From: Stramenopiles sp. TOSAG23-3
Lineage: Eukaryota > Sar
Assembly (NCBI GenBank): GCA_900128585.1
Contig: LT642184.1
Coordinates: 1 to 39,244 of the forward strand
Length of the DNA: 39,244 nt
Direction of reading: 5' to 3'
Shown: in pieces, positions 35,735-39,244 of the stretch
How the letters are laid out: every line of letters begins with the position of its first letter
How positions within the stretch are numbered: position 1 is the stretch's first letter
Notes under the pieces: generated by a model
Told to the model about the DNA's origin: nothing
Database searches by the model: none
Seen by the model: the letters and a program-made list of their open reading frames with translations, nothing else
Position numbers and translations under genes: made by a program

Positions 35735-38065
35735 CTATCGTCTGCTCAAAAATAAGACACCCAGAACGGTCACGCTAGCGGCTAGTACCACTGCCAAAGT
35801 GGTGTCTAATCGCTCATTTTCTTCTTCGGTGTTCTTGGCACGATCGGCATATTTATCCAAGCCAGTCTGGGCAAAAAATGAAGAAAACATCGTCTCGTTG
35901 TGGCTATCACGGAAGCTCTTTTTCGATGCTTTACTGGATTCGTTCGTCCGTTCGGGAGCATCCCCCATAGATTCTATGCGATCGTCAAGCTCCTCCTCCG
36001 AACTAAAACTGTCGGAGCAACTGCTAAGCTCGCTTGAAGAGGTCGAATCCATGCTCTTCTCGGCGTCGGAAACCATCGATGAAGTGCTGCACCTACGCCT
36101 TCCCGCGCCTTTTTTCCCTCCGTTGCGTGTGTTTCTTGCTCCAGAATTTTGTATCCGCTTTACAGACACCTTTGGGCGCTTGCGTGCCATCGTCTCCTCT
36201 TCATGGCTGCTGCCACTGCTGCTGCTAGCATCGTCTTCGCTATCTTCTGAAAATTCAGACGAAATTGATGAGGTGTCTTCGTTCTTCCTTTCCACAAACG
36301 ATGCCGCTGCGGGGGACATCGCAGGTATGGGGACGTTGGGAGGTTTTGCATCTTCCTTTTGCACGATAACGAGCCTTAGGAACTTCAAACCCCGACCACG
36401 GGCAATGGAGACCGACTCTTTTACATCATCGTCATCAAGCAGAAGAACCATATCGCCATCTTCGTCTTCGTACTTTAAGGACAATTTCTCTTCCTCGGTT
36501 TTCATTCGCACCGCACACTTCCGCAGCAAAGCATCGTACCGATGAGCAGCACTGCGAAAGCGGTGTGTATTCCCATCTTTGTCGGTTAGTTTGAAAACAA
36601 AAGAATTCTCCGCCATGGACACCGACGTGAAATTTGAGATAAAGCTGCCAGCATCGTCGTTGTCCATTCCAGCCACGCTGCGTTGGTCGATCGCATGCCT
36701 GGCATTGTGCGCTTTCAAGTTTTCTGGCGAAAGGCGCGAAATAACGTTCGTGTTCCCGGGCATGACTGGCCTCATTGCGTCTGTTTTTAACCTCGTCCGT
36801 CTAATGTCGTCCTCTATATCGTCAAAAGACGCGCTAACATTGAACTGCTGGCTACTCAATTGCTGAGCGTGCTTTCGCGCGGCGTGAAGACTGGCGATTT
36901 TTTCATTCAAATCTGCGCACACGCCGTAATTGCCAGCGGCCATGGCCTCACCTATCTCCCCCTCAACTTTGGCAATGTGGTTTTCGATGTCGTCGGGACT
37001 GTCGCAACTGTCGAGTTGTAAGATCTTGATAACATCCGCCACAAGCTCGATGTTGGCCTTAGTTTCAGCGCATTTCCCCCAATTCTTCTGCTGAATATGG
37101 CCATTCAGGGTGTCGTTCAATTTTGCGTGCATACTAACGACCGATTGAATATTCTTCGTCGCCTCACGAACCCATTTTTCGTGCTCAATGAGAATATCAA
37201 GGCGGTTTTGGTAGTTTGAACATTTTTCGAACTTCTTTTCTTCGACTGCCGTTTGAATCTGAGCCCTCGTCATCGTCACGTGAGAGCTTATCTTGGATGG
37301 GGCGGGGAAGCCAAGGTGGTTTAAAATGCTTTGCTTTTCCTCCACTTCGCCCAGAATACGCTTCAGATGTTCAAAACCTTCGATCTGCACAGCTGCGACG
37401 AGCGCCTCGTACGATGTGGCAATGCTGGACTTCAGCTCTTCCAGTGACATTTTTTCGTAAGGGTTTGACTGAACCACCTCAAAGCTGAATTCACCGGGTG
37501 TAATGGGCGACAGTTTGATGTCTACAGTAATGGAGGCATTGTCAACATTTTGGTCGTCTCTGCCTGGCAAGAGGTCAATTGCATCTATTGTTTTATCGAA
37601 TATATCGCTAGACCCCCTGAGCTGCTCTCCCTGCGGTGGTGTGGCGTTAAGAATTGTATCCGCCCGGACATGGTAAACACCACCATCAGTTGTCCGAACC
37701 AGAAGCGTACCATTGTCTAAATTATCCCCTACTATTTTTGCAGGGGTCCCGGGTGCCAACGATATATCGTCCCGTTGCATAAGCACTTGCACTACGTCCT
37801 CGCTGGAAATTCTAACGCTGCTCTTCTTACTAGACACTGGGGTCCTTTCGGCTTCGGTAGTATCGCTGGTCTCTTCTCTAGCTTTCACAGCGGATGCCGG
37901 GAGCAGTTTCGCTTTTATATAGTCAAGGCTCTTTCGTCTCTTCGGAGTAGACGACTTCTTTCTGGCAGACCCGTTAGACGCTTGAGGCGCATTCTTTTCT
38001 ACACCCAACGGGTTTTCTGGCACAAACTGGTTGACAACTGACATTTGTGCGTTCTCTTTGTCCAT
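35735..38065 (-). CDS. PB1-domain protein with UVR-like repeats and C-terminal tail anchor
   Basis: A protein of 776 aa from the ATG at 38065 (the frame opens at a TTG at 38134). Order: basic, KRRKS-containing N-terminus (about 30-55); a small beta-rich stretch (about 105-140, GTPAKIVGDNLDNGTLLV); a helical middle (about 205-400) with three related UVR-like units, EEKKFEKCSNYQNRLDIL, QQKNWGKCAETKANIELV and AAGNYGVCADLNEKIASL, all with a Cys at the same place; a PB1 domain at about 487-572 (SFVFKLTDKDGNTHRF ... KYEDEDGDMVLLLDDDDV, the acidic OPCA part); a Ser-rich acidic stretch (about 595-700); and one C-terminal helix (TLAVVLAASVTVLGVLFL) followed by SRR, a tail-anchor signature. PB1 domains mediate hetero-oligomers in signalling and autophagy proteins. 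The combination is not one I recognise. Confidence 0.82.
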   Translation of the reverse strand: MDKENAQMSVVNQFVPENPLGVEKNAPQASNGSARKKSSTPKRRKSLDYIKAKLLPASAVKAREETSDTTEAERTPVSSKKSSVRISSEDVVQVLMQRDDISLAPGTPAKIVGDNLDNGTLLVRTTDGGVYHVRADTILNATPPQGEQLRGSSDIFDKTIDAIDLLPGRDDQNVDNASITVDIKLSPITPGEFSFEVVQSNPYEKMSLEELKSSIATSYEALVAAVQIEGFEHLKRILGEVEEKQSILNHLGFPAPSKISSHVTMTRAQIQTAVEEKKFEKCSNYQNRLDILIEHEKWVREATKNIQSVVSMHAKLNDTLNGHIQQKNWGKCAETKANIELVADVIKILQLDSCDSPDDIENHIAKVEGEIGEAMAAGNYGVCADLNEKIASLHAARKHAQQLSSQQFNVSASFDDIEDDIRRTRLKTDAMRPVMPGNTNVISRLSPENLKAHNARHAIDQRSVAGMDNDDAGSFISNFTSVSMAENSFVFKLTDKDGNTHRFRSAAHRYDALLRKCAVRMKTEEEKLSLKYEDEDGDMVLLLDDDDVKESVSIARGRGLKFLRLVIVQKEDAKPPNVPIPAMSPAAASFVERKNEDTSSISSEFSEDSEDDASSSSGSSHEEETMARKRPKVSVKRIQNSGARNTRNGGKKGAGRRRCSTSSMVSDAEKSMDSTSSSELSSCSDSFSSEEELDDRIESMGDAPERTNESSKASKKSFRDSHNETMFSSFFAQTGLDKYADRAKNTEEENERLDTTLAVVLAASVTVLGVLFLSRR

Positions 38066-38872
38066 CGTTGACGAGTGTAGTAGGTATAGGTTAGAATATT
38101 CACACAAGTTTTTTCTCCGCTGTCCTCTCTTCAAAATCTCAAATTACTAAACCGTCTTCATTAACGAATCGCTAAAAATCTTCAAGGCATTAAAATGTAA
38201 CATTCAAGTTGGTAAAGATGTTCTTACAATAAATAAAGGACAAACAACAACAGAAGAAGAACAAACAACAAAAAACAAAAAACAAAAACCACCACCTCCT
38301 CCCTCCTTCTTCTTCTTAGAGATATTAGTATATTATTACTTCAAATAATAATAATATAAAGCAATACAACTGTGTATTCCATCCACCATCTTAACGTTCT
38401 TCAAATTTCAGTCTCTATAAAATAAAGCTAAATAAAATATCAAAAATAGATAATTTTTTGATTTGATAATAATCCTATATATCTCATGAGTATACAAACT
38501 TAATGTACTTACAGGACAACCGTGGCTTCCGGTACCGGGTACCTGTATTAATACCAGGTAACGTACGACCGGATAGCATGTAATGAAATGTGCTGATGAA
38601 TTTGTTGTTGTTGGTCGGTAGTAGTTGTGTGTTGAAGAAGAAGAAAAGAAAATATTATAATAAAGAAACAACACAACGGATAGATTTCTTCTCTCTCACA
38701 CACACTCATTACATTTATATTATATGTCGTAACGAAAATATAGAATGAATAGAATATATTAATTCAGACATACGTACTGAAATGATTTACCTGCGCAGTG
38801 CAACGGTATTTGCCAACGCCTTCAATTGACCTTTCCGACAAAACACTTCCCACTAGTCGGGGGTAGCATGCA
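38066..38872. other. Divergent intergenic region with TACCTGGTAT hairpin
   Basis: Between the PB1 gene (minus) and the right-edge gene (plus). A copy of the decamer, on the minus strand (ATACCAGGTA), is at 38551-38560, the right arm of the imperfect hairpin 38540-38560. Also AACAAC and GAAGAAG runs. No gene seen. Confidence 0.6.
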
Positions 38873-39244
38873 ATGAAGCGTGCGCAAATTGAAGAGGCCA
38901 GAAGGCATGCGGCTGAATTGCATGACGAAGAAGAGCAGGCAAAGTTGGCCCTACTGCCTCCGAATGAAAATGATTTCAGTGTCACCGCTCATTTGATGCG
39001 AAAGCATTTGGAACGGATGAACGAGTCGTTGGCGGAGACGGCGAAACATGCCAGAAATGCAGTCCTTATACAGCGGCTGGTGGTGGTACCGAAGTTAAAT
39101 ACCATGGACGTGCTGAATGAGTTGCGCTTGGCCACCCACTTTACGAAGGAGCTAGGAGAGGAGACAGATAAAACCGGGAATTCCATTCCCTCCTTTCGGC
39201 AATGGAAGTTCTCGAAGAAAACCCCTACTGCCATGGCATTTGTA
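38873..39244 (+). CDS. 5' part of an unknown coiled-coil gene (runs off right edge)
   Basis: From ATG 38873 the frame stays open for 124 codons to the window edge, with no stop. The predicted start is MKRAQIEEARRHAAELHDEEEQAKLALL, a charged helical, coiled-coil-like N-terminus, followed by more helical sequence (HLERMNESLAETAKHARNAVL). An upstream ATG at 38868 reads ATGCAATGA, overlapping the start by one base with its own stop, so it forms a minimal uORF. No family is recognised. Codon use is GC-rich at third positions, supporting a real gene. The opposite-strand frames here are shadows. Confidence 0.75.
   Translation, partial: MKRAQIEEARRHAAELHDEEEQAKLALLPPNENDFSVTAHLMRKHLERMNESLAETAKHARNAVLIQRLVVVPKLNTMDVLNELRLATHFTKELGEETDKTGNSIPSFRQWKFSKKTPTAMAFV

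Noticed and set aside
38764-39234. Two minus-strand frames at the right edge
   Set aside because: They overlap the plus-strand frame with ATG, coiled-coil composition and GC-rich third positions; judged shadows.
1-39244. CRISPR arrays, insertion sequences or prophage
   Set aside because: No regularly spaced identical repeats with unique spacers, no transposase or integrase frame; the window is eukaryotic.

Overview
This window reads as nuclear DNA of a flagellated, intron-poor, gene-dense microbial eukaryote. The signs are a type-2 nuclear tRNA-Ala gene with internal promoter boxes and a T-run terminator, TAF5 of TFIID/SAGA, THOC3 of the mRNA-export THO complex, and cilium-linked proteins (SPAG1, a CCP5-like deglutamylase, MORN/IQ and EF-hand proteins). 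A DusA-type dihydrouridine synthase and a TIG/FN3/L-type-lectin surface protein fit an algal or stramenopile-like protist better than an animal or fungus, but the lineage cannot be fixed from this window. Genes are mostly single open reading frames. Spacers are AT-rich and full of simple repeats. Several long frames open at TTG or GTG; I give the first sensible in-frame ATG instead.

Layout. 1-1652: GAAA microsatellite, short telomere-like motif, tRNA-Ala(TGC) with an intron, a 6-copy minisatellite. 1653-4035 (+): MORN/IQ protein, then a small HEPN-like protein with a probable membrane segment. 4275-7466 (-): SPAG1. 8965-9207 (+): small mitochondrial-type membrane protein. 9393-10799 (-): DusA. 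11779-12900 (+): type II membrane protein. 13079-14023 (-): EF-hand protein. 14845-22042 (+): basic RPxSA/TA-motif protein, CCP5-like carboxypeptidase, secreted four-Cys module protein, JmjC/cupin oxygenase. 22341-25400 (-): secreted TIG/FN3/lectin protein. 26723-31447 (+): TAF5, secreted TPR-like protein with bacterial-type His motifs. 31615-38065 (-): SET-ankyrin, ankyrin, THOC3, PB1/UVR-like tail-anchored protein. 38873-end (+): 5' part of an unknown coiled-coil gene.

Functional themes. Five genes in the left half (MORN/IQ, SPAG1, EF-hand, RPxSA/TA protein, CCP5-like) point to cilium assembly or microtubule biology. TAF5, THOC3 and the SET protein point to transcription, mRNA export and protein methylation. 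There is no sign of an operon. Neighbours alternate strand often, giving divergent promoters of about 0.8-1.5 kb and convergent 3' ends of about 170-300 bp.

Most worth checking: a GT-AG, spliceosomal-looking 74-nt intron in the anticodon loop of the tRNA gene; a secreted Cys-module gene whose third module lies in frame behind stop codons; a decayed TAF5 fragment between the two ankyrin genes; a eukaryotic HEPN-like protein; a PB1/UVR-like tail-anchored protein; and a decamer (TACCTGGTAT) recurring in spacers.
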